51,437 nt of DNA from an uncultured Odoribacter sp. (GCA_910589025.1 CAJURM010000019.1:1-51437), one strand, 5' to 3'. Positions 7,452-17,521 are shown, counted from the stretch's first letter. Notes: generated from the letters alone by a model not told the origin. Numbers and translations: made by a program.

Positions 7452-10400
7452 ATGTGGTGTATGTGGAAATTAGCGTTATTATTTATTATAATAACCTGTG
7501 TGTGTAGGGTTTCGGGAAAAGCTCTTCCTTTACAGGAAGAAGAGGTGCTGTCAGTCTTTGCGAGGCTGCCGGAGGGAGATACATTACGTTTGCCTGTGAA
7601 GGAGAACCGGGACAATGAGATACGTTCGGAGGTTCCTGCTTCTCCTCTGTTTTTAAAGAAGCCTTCCAATATCCGGGATACGGTCATATACAATCCGCAG
7701 ACGAGGCGGTATATTGTCATGACGTTAATCGGGGATAAGTATTATTATTCCCGTCCTTATGCCCTGACTTCGGATGAGTATCTGCATTCTACGGATAAAG
7801 TTTCCTTGTATGAATATAATCGCCGGAAGCGGGAGGAGGGAAATAAAACGGATTTTAAGGATCTGGTGTCCCAGATTCAGTTCCTGGATAAGATTCTGAG
7901 CCCGATTTTCGGTATCAATAAGGTGAAACTGAATGTGCAGGGGTCTGTGGAACTGACGTTGGGAGTGAAGACGAATAAAGTAGACAATCCGACGTTGCCT
8001 ATCGATTTACGCAAGACTACCACGTTTGATTTTGATGAGAAGATTCAGTTTAATGTCAACGGGAATATCGGGGATTTGATTAATCTGGATTGGAGTTACA
8101 ATACTGATGCTACGTTCGACTTTGAAAATATGCTGAAGTTGAATTATGAGGGAAAGGAGGATGATATTGTCAAGAAGGTGGAGGCCGGTAATGTGTCGTT
8201 GCCGTTGCCGGGGACGTTGATTACGGGAGGACAGAATCTGTGGGGTTTCCGTACGGATTTGCAGTTTGGAAAATTGTCTGTTTCTTCCATTTTTACCCAG
8301 CAGAAGAGCGAATCGAAAGTGGTGCAGCTGGACAAGGGGGCGGAGAAGCAGGAGTTTGAATTGTCTGCTCATGCGTATGAGGCGAACAAGCATTTTTTTC
8401 TTTCCAAGTATTTTCGGGATACGTATGATGCTTCTTTGTCCCGGTTGCCGGTGATTAATAGCGGGGTGACGATTACGAAGATCGAGGTGTGGGTGACGAA
8501 TAAGTCGTCGCGTTTTGAGCAGGCACGGAATATTGTTGCTTTTGTCGATTTGGGAGAAAACGGGGCAAATACTTCCAACAGTATGTGGTTGGGGGGGAGC
8601 AGCGGTTATCCGGATAATTCAGCTAACCGGCTTTATGAGCAGATGAATACTACTTATTCGGCGATACGGGATATTAATCAGGTGACGAATGTGTTTACTC
8701 CGTTGTCTCCGGGATTTTCTTCCGGCAAGGATTATGAAAAGGTGGAAAATGCCCGGTTGCTTGACCCTTCCGAATATATTTTGAATGATAAGTTAGGATA
8801 TATTTCACTGAATCAGGCGTTGAATTCGGATGAGGTGCTCGCTGTGGCGTATGAGTATACTGTCCGGGGTGAAATTTATACCGTCGGTGAATTGACTTCC
8901 AATGCATTGGCGGCACCTTCTTCCTTGATAGTGAAGATGCTGAGGAGTACGATGCAGAGTCCGAATCTGCCGACTTGGGATTTGATGATGAAGAATGTGT
9001 ACAACATCGGAAGTTACAATCTCAGTTCGGAGGATTTTGTACTGGATGTGCTCTACCAGAACGACAAGGCGGGTACGAAGGTGAATTATCTGCCTGCCGG
9101 GGATATTAACAATAAGATATTGCTTTCCGTGCTGAATCTGGATAATCTGAATTCGCAGATGGATGCTGTGCCGGATGGTCGTTTCGACTATATCGAAGGG
9201 GTGACGGTATATTCTAACTGGGGTAGGATTGTGTTTCCGGTGCTTGAACCGTTCGGTTCTTACCTGAAGAAGAAAATCAATAATGACGGCGTGGCTGCCC
9301 AATATATTTTCCAGGAGTTGTATGATCAGACCCAAAGCGATGCGGAAAAGAAATCGGAGAAGGATAAGTTTTATCTGAAAGGAAGTTATAAGTCTTCTTC
9401 TTCGTCCGAAATATCGTTGGGAGGCGGGGATATTCCCCAGGGAGCGGTGAAGGTGCTTGCCGGAGGTGTGGAATTGGTGGAAAATATTGATTATATCGTG
9501 GATTATACGATGGGAACGGTGAAGATTATCAACCAGTCGCTGCTTGAGGCGGGGACTCCGATAACGATAAAAAGTGAAAACCGTTCGATGTTCGGTATGC
9601 AGACGAAGACCCTTATCGGGACGCATCTGGACTACAAGTTTAATGATAAGCTGAATTTGGGTGCGACGATTATGCACATGAGCGAGAAGCCTTTGACTCA
9701 TAAAGTGAATATCGGGGAAGAACCGATTTCCAATACGATTTGGGGGCTGAATGCTTCTTATAATACCGAATCGGGATTCCTGACCACGTTGGTGGATAAG
9801 TTGCCTTTTATTGATACGAAGGTGAAGTCGCATTTGAGTGTGGATGCCGAGTTTGCTCAGTTTCAGCCTGGAACGAGTAGTGGTGCCGGGGGAAATGCTT
9901 ATATTGATGATTTCGAGGGCAGTAAGATTGCTATTGATTTGAAGTCGGTGACGGCATGGAAGCTGGCGTCGACGCCTCAGTCAGATCATTCGGTGACGGA
10001 TGAGTTTCCGGAATGGCGGGGGGATGGACTCGAGGCCGGGTACAACCGTGCCCGGTTGGCCTGGTATGTGGTGGACCCGATGTTTTACCGGATGTCTACG
10101 GCTACGCCAGCTCATGTCCGTGCGGATAAAGAACAGCGTTCGAACCATTATGTGCGGGAAATACGGCAGACGGAGATTTTTCCGGATAAGGATATTGCCG
10201 TCGGGGATGTCAATATTGTTCCGGCTTTGTCGTTGGCTTATTATCCGGAAGAAAAGGGACCTTATAATTTTGATGTGGAGCCTTCCAGATATTCTGCCGG
10301 AATCAGCCGGGACGGTAAATTGAATCAGCCGGAGTCCCGGTGGGGAGGGATGATGCGGGCGATACAAACCAATGATTTTGAAGCGGCGAATGTGCAGTAT

Positions 10401-13400
10401 ATCGAAATGTGGCTGATGGACCCGTTTATTTATCGGCCGGACCATAAGGGTGGGGAGGTGTATTTCGATCTGGGAAATGTGTCGGAAGATATTTTGCGTG
10501 ACGGGAGGAAGGCGTTTGAGAATGGTTTGCCTTCTTCTGCAATAGTGACGAATGTGGATTCAACGAAGTGGGGGCGGGTGCCCAATGTGCAGTCCGTGAC
10601 CAAGGGGTTTGACAATAATACCCAGGCACGGCGTTTTCAGGATGTGGGGTTGGACGGTTTAAGCAGTGAGGATGAGCGTTCTTATTTTTCGGGGTATCTG
10701 GAAAGGATACGGGATTTATATGGTGAAGGAACACAGGCGTATACGGATGCTTTCCAGGATCCGTCGGGCGATGATTATCATTTTTTCCGGGGATCGGATT
10801 ATGATGCCCGTGAGTTGTCCATATTGGAACGTTATAAAAGATATAATAATACGGAGGGAAATTCACCGACAGCGGATATGTCGCCTGAGTCTTATCCGAC
10901 AGCAGCTACCTCATTGCCGGACGTGGAGGATATCAATGGCGACAATACGCTGAATGAGACGGAGGCTTATTTCCGCTATAAGCTGAAACTTTCGCCTAAG
11001 GAGATGGAAGTCGGGAAGAATTTCATCAACAGTATCACTACGGCTTCCGTGGTTTTGCCCAACGGGAATACGGAGGAGGTGAAGTGGTATCAGATCAAGA
11101 TTCCGGTAAATGCTTCCAGTAGGGTGGCCATTAACGGGATCCGTGATTTCAAGTCTATCCGTTTTATGCGGGTGATTCTGAAAGGGTTTCAGGACAGTGT
11201 GATTTTGCGTATGGCGAGTCTGGATTTGGTGCGCGACAATTGGAGAAAGTATGAGGATGTTGTGGATCGTGAGGAGATGGGATTGGTGGAGAATCCGAAT
11301 ACGGTGTTTGATGTGTCGGTGGTGAATCTGGAGGAGAATGCGACGAAAACACCTGTAAATTATGTGATGCCTCCCGGAATAAAGCGGGTGGTGGATGCAA
11401 CTAATCCTCAGTTGCGTGAATTGAATGAGCAGGCAATGGCATTGAAGGTCCTGGAGTTGAGTGAACAGGATGCCCGTGCCGTGTATAAGAATGTATCTCT
11501 GGATGTATTGAGGTACAAAACGTTGCAGATGGATGTGCATGCAGAGGCGGTTCCGGGCTATACGCTGAATGACGGCGATATGACTTTGTTCCTGCGTATG
11601 GGAGGGGATAATGTGAATAATTATTATGAATATGAGTTGCCGTTGCGTCTGACGCCACCGGGATTTTATCCGGATGATGAGCGTGGGCGTCTGGCTGTCT
11701 GGCCGCTTGCTAATAAGCTGAAATTGCCTCTCCGGTTGTTGCAGGAGTTGAAACAGAGGAGGAATACGGATATGCGTAATAGTGGGGGAGGCGTGGATTA
11801 TTCTACGGTTTACGAAATGGCCGTTGCGGAATTGGATGAGGGTGCTGATGCCGATATTCTGACTCACACGCTGAAGGTGAAAGGTAAACCGAGTTTAGGG
11901 GAGCTGAAAACCATTATGATTGGTATCCGTAACCGGAAAGGTGGTAGTGCCCGTTCCGTGGAGGTATGGGTCAATGAGTTGAGGTTGTCGGATTTTGACA
12001 ATAAGGGGGGCTGGGCTGCCAATGTCCGGATGACGGCTAAGTTGGCGGACGTGGGTACGCTGACTTTTGCCGGGAGTCGGATGACACCGGGATTCGGAAG
12101 TATAGAACAGCATGCCAGTGAGATTGCCCGGGAGGATTACCGTTCCATCGATTTTTCTGCCAATGTGGAGTTTGGGAAGTTTTTCCCACAGAATTGGCGG
12201 TTGAGGATACCGATGTATTATGCCTATTCGCGTCAGAAGACGCTGCCGGAGTATGACCCGTTGGATTCAGATATACCTTTGGATGTGGCGTTGAAAAATG
12301 CGGAGAACAAACGGGTGAGAGATTCCATTAAACGGAGCGCAGAGGATTATACGATGCGGAAGAGTCTGAATTTTACCAATGTCGGGTTTGAGAGTAAGGA
12401 CGGACAGTCGCATTTGTTTGATTTGTCGAATCTGACACTGACGTTTTCCTATAATAAGGCGGAGGCGCATAATGTCAATACGGACCGGGATGTACAAAAA
12501 GATTACCGGGGATTGGTGAGTTATATTTATAACGGTATGCCGAAGATTGTGGAGCCGTTTAAGAAATCGAAATCTTTGAATTCGCCTTTTTTACGGCTAA
12601 TTAAGGATTTCAATTTCTATTATATGCCTTCAATGGTTTCCGTGACTTCCGATATTACGCGTAATTACAGGGAAATTCTTTCCCGGAATCTGGATAATCC
12701 GGATTTGCTGATATTGCCGACTATTGATAAGGATTTTATGTGGAACCGGGATTATGCTTTTAAGTTTAATCTGACCCGCAATTTGCGGCTGGATTTCCGT
12801 GCAACGGTGCAGTCGCGTATTGATGAGCCGGAGGGTATTGTAGACCGCCAGCGCGACAGGGAGAGGTATGAACAGTGGAAAGATACGGTGTGGCAGAATA
12901 TTCTGGACGGGGGACGTCCGGTGAATTATAATCACGATTTCAGCGTGGATTATACGGTGCCGATTAACAAGTTGCCCGGATTGGACTGGACGAATCTCCG
13001 GACGATGTATTCGACTCGTTATGATTGGCAGGCAGGTGCGATTACCAGGGATTCTACGGAGTTGGGAAATACGATCCGGAATGCTAATTCTTTACAGTTG
13101 GACGGCGGTTTGTCGCTGACTTCTCTATATAATAAATCGAAGTTTTTGCGGAGTATTTCCCGTCCTCCCCGGCAGACCCGAGGGAAGAAAGTGAATTATA
13201 ATACTGAGGTAGAGAAGGTGAAGAAGGGCCGTTCTTTTGTGGTGCATCACAAGTTGAAAACCAGTGACATCCGTGTGAAAGTGTCCGGTGCGGACGGAAA
13301 ACCTGTAAAAGTGGGGTATGAAACGGTGGGGAGGAATAAGGTGCGGATTAAGTCTACGGAAAATTTGAATGAAGCTAAGATTGCCATTACCGGAAATGAA

Positions 13401-14819
13401 CGGTCGTATGAAAGTACGTTGAATAAGATGGGACGTTTGTTGATGGGGGTTGTCACGGGAGTGAAGAATATTAGGGTGTCTTATTCGGAGGACCGTAGTA
13501 CTACTCTTCCCGGTTTCTTGCCGGAAGCCCGTTGGTTGGGCCAGGAGAGTTATGAAGGCCGTTCTGCTCCGGGATTCGGCTTCTTGTTTGGTGGTCAGAG
13601 TGAAAAGTTCGGTATCCGTGCTGCGGAGAAAGGATGGATTACCCGGGATTCGGCGTTGAATAATCCGTATCAGATGAGTTTTTCGCAGAATATTTATGTG
13701 TCGGCTACGTTTGAACCATTTAAGAATTTCAGAGTGGACCTGACTGCCAATCGTTCGCGTTCCCGGAATATGAGTGAATATCTGTATTATGACGGAACTC
13801 GGTTTAATGAGAATAATAAAACGTATTCCGGTAATTACAGCATGACGATGGTGGGGCTTCATTCGGCTTTTTATAAAGTGGGGAATGACTTGGAGTCTTC
13901 GGCTGCCGTGTATCGTAAGTTTTTGGATAACAGGAAAACGGTGTCCCGTAAATTGGCACAAAAGCGGTGGGGAGATCAATATATGCAGAGTGAGTATGTG
14001 TTGCGGGATAAGAACGGGAAACCGACAGGGTATTATAAGGGATATGGCGAGACTTCACAGGAGGTGTTGATTGGTGCGTTTAACCGGGCATATGGAGTGG
14101 GGGATCATGATGGGTTGATACCCAAAGTGTTGGCGATGCGGCCCAATTGGAGAGTTACCTATAATGGTCTGATGGAAATTCCGTTTATGAAGAAGGTGTT
14201 CCGTTCGTTCAGTCTGAATCATACGTACCGTTGTAAGTATAATATCGGTTCTTTTGCGAGCAATATGAAATTTGTGGAAGGTGCGGATGGTTTTACTGAA
14301 ATTATGGATGCACAGGAGAATTGGATGAGTCAGTTTGATGTAAACAGCGTTTCCATTAATGAGGAGTTGAATCCGTTAATCAGTATGGATATGACCTGGT
14401 TGAATAATTTGACGACCCGTTTTAGTATGATTCGTCGCCGGGATGTGACATTGGGGCTGGTAAGTGCTTTGGTGACGGAGAATTCCAGTAATGAGCTGGT
14501 GATTGGTGCGGGCTACCGTTTCGGTAATTTGCCGATTTTCTTTAAGAATAAGCAGCTGGATAACGACATTAATATTCAGTGTGATTTTTCTCTTCGCAGA
14601 AACAATACGATTATCCGGCGTATTTCGGAGCAGGTGGATCAGCTGACGGCAGGGCAGGAGGTAATGAGTGTAAAAGTATCGGCGGATTATACATTTAATA
14701 ACCGATTGAATCTGAGACTGTTTTATGACCGGGTAGTTAATACGCCTTATGTGTCTTTGTCGTTTCCAACAACGAATACGAATTTCGGTGTGAGTGTGAG
14801 GTTTACGTTGACCCAGTAA
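7452..14819 (+). CDS. sprA: SprA/Sov, outer-membrane translocon of the type IX secretion system
   Basis: A 2,455-residue giant beta-barrel protein. SprA (Sov in Porphyromonas) forms the outer-membrane pore through which T9SS cargo leaves the cell. The N-terminus is a signal peptide (MWKLALLFIIITCVCRVSG after an alternative second ATG at 7461). SprA-N type segments occur in the first and middle thirds (for example ELTLGVKTNKVDNPTLP and YIDDFEGSKIAIDL). The C-terminal half is dominated by amphipathic beta strands and ends in the strand NTNFGVSVRFTLTQ, suitable for BAM recognition. Length agrees with known SprA proteins (about 2,300-2,500). Long antisense frames inside it are codon-bias artefacts. 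Other T9SS genes (porK-N) are not in the window, so the full system is inferred. Confidence 0.93.
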   Translation: MWCMWKLALLFIIITCVCRVSGKALPLQEEEVLSVFARLPEGDTLRLPVKENRDNEIRSEVPASPLFLKKPSNIRDTVIYNPQTRRYIVMTLIGDKYYYSRPYALTSDEYLHSTDKVSLYEYNRRKREEGNKTDFKDLVSQIQFLDKILSPIFGINKVKLNVQGSVELTLGVKTNKVDNPTLPIDLRKTTTFDFDEKIQFNVNGNIGDLINLDWSYNTDATFDFENMLKLNYEGKEDDIVKKVEAGNVSLPLPGTLITGGQNLWGFRTDLQFGKLSVSSIFTQQKSESKVVQLDKGAEKQEFELSAHAYEANKHFFLSKYFRDTYDASLSRLPVINSGVTITKIEVWVTNKSSRFEQARNIVAFVDLGENGANTSNSMWLGGSSGYPDNSANRLYEQMNTTYSAIRDINQVTNVFTPLSPGFSSGKDYEKVENARLLDPSEYILNDKLGYISLNQALNSDEVLAVAYEYTVRGEIYTVGELTSNALAAPSSLIVKMLRSTMQSPNLPTWDLMMKNVYNIGSYNLSSEDFVLDVLYQNDKAGTKVNYLPAGDINNKILLSVLNLDNLNSQMDAVPDGRFDYIEGVTVYSNWGRIVFPVLEPFGSYLKKKINNDGVAAQYIFQELYDQTQSDAEKKSEKDKFYLKGSYKSSSSSEISLGGGDIPQGAVKVLAGGVELVENIDYIVDYTMGTVKIINQSLLEAGTPITIKSENRSMFGMQTKTLIGTHLDYKFNDKLNLGATIMHMSEKPLTHKVNIGEEPISNTIWGLNASYNTESGFLTTLVDKLPFIDTKVKSHLSVDAEFAQFQPGTSSGAGGNAYIDDFEGSKIAIDLKSVTAWKLASTPQSDHSVTDEFPEWRGDGLEAGYNRARLAWYVVDPMFYRMSTATPAHVRADKEQRSNHYVREIRQTEIFPDKDIAVGDVNIVPALSLAYYPEEKGPYNFDVEPSRYSAGISRDGKLNQPESRWGGMMRAIQTNDFEAANVQYIEMWLMDPFIYRPDHKGGEVYFDLGNVSEDILRDGRKAFENGLPSSAIVTNVDSTKWGRVPNVQSVTKGFDNNTQARRFQDVGLDGLSSEDERSYFSGYLERIRDLYGEGTQAYTDAFQDPSGDDYHFFRGSDYDARELSILERYKRYNNTEGNSPTADMSPESYPTAATSLPDVEDINGDNTLNETEAYFRYKLKLSPKEMEVGKNFINSITTASVVLPNGNTEEVKWYQIKIPVNASSRVAINGIRDFKSIRFMRVILKGFQDSVILRMASLDLVRDNWRKYEDVVDREEMGLVENPNTVFDVSVVNLEENATKTPVNYVMPPGIKRVVDATNPQLRELNEQAMALKVLELSEQDARAVYKNVSLDVLRYKTLQMDVHAEAVPGYTLNDGDMTLFLRMGGDNVNNYYEYELPLRLTPPGFYPDDERGRLAVWPLANKLKLPLRLLQELKQRRNTDMRNSGGGVDYSTVYEMAVAELDEGADADILTHTLKVKGKPSLGELKTIMIGIRNRKGGSARSVEVWVNELRLSDFDNKGGWAANVRMTAKLADVGTLTFAGSRMTPGFGSIEQHASEIAREDYRSIDFSANVEFGKFFPQNWRLRIPMYYAYSRQKTLPEYDPLDSDIPLDVALKNAENKRVRDSIKRSAEDYTMRKSLNFTNVGFESKDGQSHLFDLSNLTLTFSYNKAEAHNVNTDRDVQKDYRGLVSYIYNGMPKIVEPFKKSKSLNSPFLRLIKDFNFYYMPSMVSVTSDITRNYREILSRNLDNPDLLILPTIDKDFMWNRDYAFKFNLTRNLRLDFRATVQSRIDEPEGIVDRQRDRERYEQWKDTVWQNILDGGRPVNYNHDFSVDYTVPINKLPGLDWTNLRTMYSTRYDWQAGAITRDSTELGNTIRNANSLQLDGGLSLTSLYNKSKFLRSISRPPRQTRGKKVNYNTEVEKVKKGRSFVVHHKLKTSDIRVKVSGADGKPVKVGYETVGRNKVRIKSTENLNEAKIAITGNERSYESTLNKMGRLLMGVVTGVKNIRVSYSEDRSTTLPGFLPEARWLGQESYEGRSAPGFGFLFGGQSEKFGIRAAEKGWITRDSALNNPYQMSFSQNIYVSATFEPFKNFRVDLTANRSRSRNMSEYLYYDGTRFNENNKTYSGNYSMTMVGLHSAFYKVGNDLESSAAVYRKFLDNRKTVSRKLAQKRWGDQYMQSEYVLRDKNGKPTGYYKGYGETSQEVLIGAFNRAYGVGDHDGLIPKVLAMRPNWRVTYNGLMEIPFMKKVFRSFSLNHTYRCKYNIGSFASNMKFVEGADGFTEIMDAQENWMSQFDVNSVSINEELNPLISMDMTWLNNLTTRFSMIRRRDVTLGLVSALVTENSSNELVIGAGYRFGNLPIFFKNKQLDNDINIQCDFSLRRNNTIIRRISEQVDQLTAGQEVMSVKVSADYTFNNRLNLRLFYDRVVNTPYVSLSFPTTNTNFGVSVRFTLTQ

Positions 14820-14908
14820 GAATAGCGCTGTCGGTTGTCCTTTTTAAAAAGGAGTGTTGGAAATCCGGAATTTCTTCGCGATTTTTGTGTCTGGATAAAA
14901 TTATCGAT

Positions 14909-15547
14909 ATGAATATACAGATTTTTGTCAATAATCCTTGGGAGGAGAATACGGTTGTTTTGTATGACGATACGAAAGAGGCTGCTGTAATAGATTGCGG
15001 TTGTTTTTTAGAAGAGGAGCGTAAGGCGATACAGTCTTTTTTGACGGAGAAAGGGTTGACGCCAGTTGTTTTGTTGAATACGCATTTGCATCCGGATCAT
15101 ATTTTCGGCAATGAGTTTATGAAGAAGACGTATGGGTTGGAGACTCAGGCGAGCGAGGAGGATAATTTTTTGATTCAGCATGCGGTAGAGTATGCCGCTG
15201 TGCTCGGGATTACGGGAATAGCCCAGCCGCCGCAGGTGGGGACCTTTTTGAAAGGTGGTGATGTAATTCGGTTTGGGGAGTCTGAGCTGGAGGTTATAGC
15301 CATACCGGGGCATTCTCCCGGCGGACTTTGTTTTTATAGTAAAAAAGATAAACTGCTGGTAGCGGGGGATGTGTTGTTTGCCGGAAGTGTTGGGCGTTCA
15401 GATTTGCCTGGCGGAAATGGTACCCAATTGCTGGAGGCTATCCGCACCCGCTTGTTTGTACTGGGTGATGATGTGAAGGTGATTCCCGGACACGGTCCTG
15501 CTACAGTGATAGAAAAAGAAAAAAAGTATAATCCTTTTTTTCAGTAA
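14909..15547 (+). CDS. Metallo-beta-lactamase-fold hydrolase, glyoxalase II-like
   Basis: A 212-residue MBL-fold enzyme with the full metal site: THLHPDH near residue 58, then GHSPGG, then AGDVLFAGSVGRSDLPGG, then the C-terminal GHGPAT. This set is that of glyoxalase II-like thioester hydrolases with two metals. The protein is smaller than true GloB (~250) and lacks the C-terminal helical substrate domain, so hydroxyacylglutathione activity should not be assumed in a glutathione-poor anaerobe. The frame is open from GTG 14885, but ATG 14909 (MNIQIFVNN) fits the family start. It follows sprA by about 90 nt and precedes mtnN by about 50 nt on the same strand. Confidence 0.85.
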   Translation: MNIQIFVNNPWEENTVVLYDDTKEAAVIDCGCFLEEERKAIQSFLTEKGLTPVVLLNTHLHPDHIFGNEFMKKTYGLETQASEEDNFLIQHAVEYAAVLGITGIAQPPQVGTFLKGGDVIRFGESELEVIAIPGHSPGGLCFYSKKDKLLVAGDVLFAGSVGRSDLPGGNGTQLLEAIRTRLFVLGDDVKVIPGHGPATVIEKEKKYNPFFQ

Positions 15548-15598
15548 ATCAGATGGTTTGCTGGATGGATTGATAGATTGAACCAAGAAGTCAGCGAT

Positions 15599-16282
15599 AT
15601 GAAAATAGGTGTTATTGTGGCAATGGGAGCCGAGTTTAAGTTGGTGGAGGGGCTTCTGGCGGATAAAACGGTACGAAAGGTGGGGGAGTATTGTTTTGTT
15701 GAAGGGACGATGGAAGGTAAGTCGATAGTTCTTTTGCAATGCGGTATCGGAAAGGTCTGTTCTGCTGTGGGTACGCTGGAGATGATCAGGATTTTTGCAC
15801 CGGATTGTATTGTCAATACGGGAGTGGCGGGAGGAATAGATGCGGCGTTGCGGGTGATGGATATTGTTGTGGGGGATACGATGGTGTATCATGATGTGTG
15901 GTGCGGGGAAGGAAATGAATATGGTCAGATACAGGGAATGCCCCCTTATTACAGATCCGACAGAAGATTGTATGAGATGGCATTGCAGATGAAGCCGACG
16001 GTATCCCTGCATGGGGGGTGTATTTGCAGTGGAGATCGTTTTGTTACTTCCCGGACGGAGTTGGAGGAGATTAAGCGCAATTTTCCGCAAGGGCTGGCGG
16101 TAGATATGGAATCGTGTTCCATTGCTCAGGTGTGTTATATGTATGCCGTTCCTTTTTTGAGTTTCCGGATTATCAGTGATACTCCGGGGGTAGACAGGCA
16201 TGCAGAGCAGTACCGGGATTTCTGGATAAAGGCACCGGAACACTCTTTTCAGTTGTTGAAGCAGTTGATAAAAACAATATAA
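15599..16282 (+). CDS. mtnN: 5'-methylthioadenosine/S-adenosylhomocysteine nucleosidase (Pfs)
   Basis: Cleaves adenine from S-adenosylhomocysteine and methylthioadenosine, the step immediately before LuxS in the activated methyl cycle. Visible family marks: MKIGVIVAMGAEF at the start with the early glutamate, NTGVAGGIDAAL in the nucleotide pocket, DMESCSIAQVCYMY (ME motif of the ribose site), and FRIISDTPG near the end with the catalytic aspartate. From ATG 15599 it has 227 residues, the standard size; an upstream in-frame non-ATG start at 15578 adds seven unconserved residues. luxS begins 1 nt after its stop, so the two form one operon handling SAM by-products. Confidence 0.93.
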   Translation: MKIGVIVAMGAEFKLVEGLLADKTVRKVGEYCFVEGTMEGKSIVLLQCGIGKVCSAVGTLEMIRIFAPDCIVNTGVAGGIDAALRVMDIVVGDTMVYHDVWCGEGNEYGQIQGMPPYYRSDRRLYEMALQMKPTVSLHGGCICSGDRFVTSRTELEEIKRNFPQGLAVDMESCSIAQVCYMYAVPFLSFRIISDTPGVDRHAEQYRDFWIKAPEHSFQLLKQLIKTI

Positions 16283-16283
16283 T

Positions 16284-16766
16284 ATGAAAAAGATACCGAG
16301 TTTTAATATAGACCATATTCATTTGCTCCGGGGAATATATGTGTCCCGGAAGGATTATGTGGGCGGACATGTGGTTACTACTTTTGATGTCCGGATGAAG
16401 GAGCCCAACCGGGAACCGGCGTTAGGTTACGGTGAGTTGCATACCATTGAGCATCTGGCCGCCACTTTTTTGCGGAATCATCCGGTGTGGGGGGATAAGA
16501 TTGTGTTTTGGGGACCTATGGGGTGTTGTACTGGAAATTATTTTCTGATACAGGGAGACTTAGAAGCGCGGGATATTGTGGAGCTGATGCAGGAAACTTT
16601 CCGGTTTATCCGGGATTTTGAAGGCGAGGTCCCGGGGGCGGTTCCGCGGGATTGCGGTAATTATCTGCTTCACAATCTTCCAATGGCCAAGTATGAGGCG
16701 GATAAATACCTGCGGGAGGTGTTGGAGGTGATTGAAGATAAGAATCTAACTTATCCGCGGGGATGA
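16284..16766 (+). CDS. luxS: S-ribosylhomocysteine lyase (AI-2 synthase)
   Basis: Converts S-ribosylhomocysteine from MtnN into homocysteine and DPD, the precursor of autoinducer-2. All zinc ligands are present: H53 and H57 in HTIEH and C124 in PRDCGNY, with the catalytic cysteine in GPMGCCTG near 81-82 and catalytic E56. Length (160) is exactly that of the family. It is tightly coupled to mtnN upstream. Its last 16 nt overlap the 3' end of a convergent small membrane protein gene. Whether it serves signalling or only methyl recycling cannot be read from sequence. Confidence 0.96.
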   Translation: MKKIPSFNIDHIHLLRGIYVSRKDYVGGHVVTTFDVRMKEPNREPALGYGELHTIEHLAATFLRNHPVWGDKIVFWGPMGCCTGNYFLIQGDLEARDIVELMQETFRFIRDFEGEVPGAVPRDCGNYLLHNLPMAKYEADKYLREVLEVIEDKNLTYPRG

Positions 16767-16984
16767 GAAAGGTTACTTTTTTCTTCTTTTATCTCTATCG
16801 CTTTGTAGTTTTTACGGTCATTGGCGTCTGTGGTGTTGGCACAGTTGATTCCTCGTACACGCATGTGTTTGTTGCGTCCGATGTGTGTTTCGGGGAATCC
16901 CCGTTTCAACAGAATGCCGATACCCAGCAGGACAAGTGCTATGCCGACCAGGATAAGAACAATAACAAAAAATGTAACCGTCAT
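16751..16984 (-). CDS. Small single-span membrane protein, conserved-looking
   Basis: A 77-residue protein starting with one long hydrophobic helix (VTFFVIVLILVGIALVLLGIGILL, residues about 3-26) and continuing with a short basic tail containing ETHIGRNKHMRVRGINCANT and a lysine/glutamate-rich end. The tail phrase with a glycine-asparagine-lysine motif and one cysteine resembles small membrane proteins I associate with other Bacteroidota, but I cannot name the family. The ATG at 16984 is preceded by an AAAGAAA run; an alternative ATG at 17008 would add eight charged residues. It is convergent with luxS and overlaps its last 16 nt. Function unknown; an inner-membrane location is likely. Confidence 0.6.
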   Translation of the reverse strand: MTVTFFVIVLILVGIALVLLGIGILLKRGFPETHIGRNKHMRVRGINCANTTDANDRKNYKAIEIKEEKSNLSHPRG

Positions 16985-17066
16985 GATTTCTTTTTTGGAT
17001 TTTTCCAAAGGTAGGGAAATAAAACGGAAGAGGAGAAGTCGATTCTTAAAAAAAGATTAAAAAATC

Positions 17067-17096
17067 GTTTAGTTTATAAGCTTTTTCCTACATTTG
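17067..17096 (+). promoter_or_regulatory. Promoter of PUR-alpha-like copy 2
   Basis: TACATTTG (17089-17096) matches the -7 consensus, and GTTTA (17067-17071) lies about 18 bp upstream in the -33 position. The leader to ATG 17142 would be about 40 nt. Confidence 0.55.
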
Positions 17097-17141
17097 CAAA
17101 TCATTAACGTGGTTGTGTGCCACAGTATAATTTTTGTGTAT

Positions 17142-17441
17142 ATGGAAGGATATGAAAAAAATGAAGATTTTGAATTGACCGAGGAGCGGGAGGAAGTTTA
17201 TTCAAAAGCAGTGAAAGCTGGAAAAAGAACCTATTTTTTTGATGTGAAGGCTACCCGTAACAACGATTATTATCTGACAATTACCGAGAGTAAAAAGAAG
17301 TTTGACCAAGATGGGAATGCGAGCTTTGAGAAGCATAAAGTATTTTTATATAAAGAAGACTTCGAAAAGTTTACAGAAGGGTTGGCAGAGGCTGTTGATG
17401 TGGTAAAGGCTGCATTGGAGGGAAAGTTTCCTCAGGATTGA
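17142..17441 (+). CDS. PUR-alpha-like DNA/RNA-binding protein (DUF3276), copy 2
   Basis: A 99-residue paralogue of the protein encoded at 5099-5446. The two share MEGYEK at the start, a block from AGKRTYFFDVKATRNN through ITESKKKFD with no differences, and the KEDFEKF motif; they differ in the loop after KKFD and at the C-terminus, where this copy stops at KFPQD without the acidic tail. The single PUR repeat should bind single-stranded DNA or RNA. The frame extends upstream to 17094, but those residues overlap the promoter and are not matched in copy 1, so ATG 17142 is preferred. It precedes menG by about 80 nt. The function of such pairs is not known to me. Confidence 0.87.
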   Translation: MEGYEKNEDFELTEEREEVYSKAVKAGKRTYFFDVKATRNNDYYLTITESKKKFDQDGNASFEKHKVFLYKEDFEKFTEGLAEAVDVVKAALEGKFPQD

Positions 17442-17521
17442 AAAATGATGATGTAAATTTACGGATGGGAGATTGAAAGGTATTCGTCATTTCAATTTCC
17501 CATTTTTATTTTGTGTCGGAG

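Noticed and set aside
8805..9833. Long antisense reading frame (342 codons) inside sprA, and similar ones at 10911-11867 and 13125-13979
   Set aside because: They mirror the sprA codon bias, are rich in H, R and I as expected for shadows, and have no domain or promoter.
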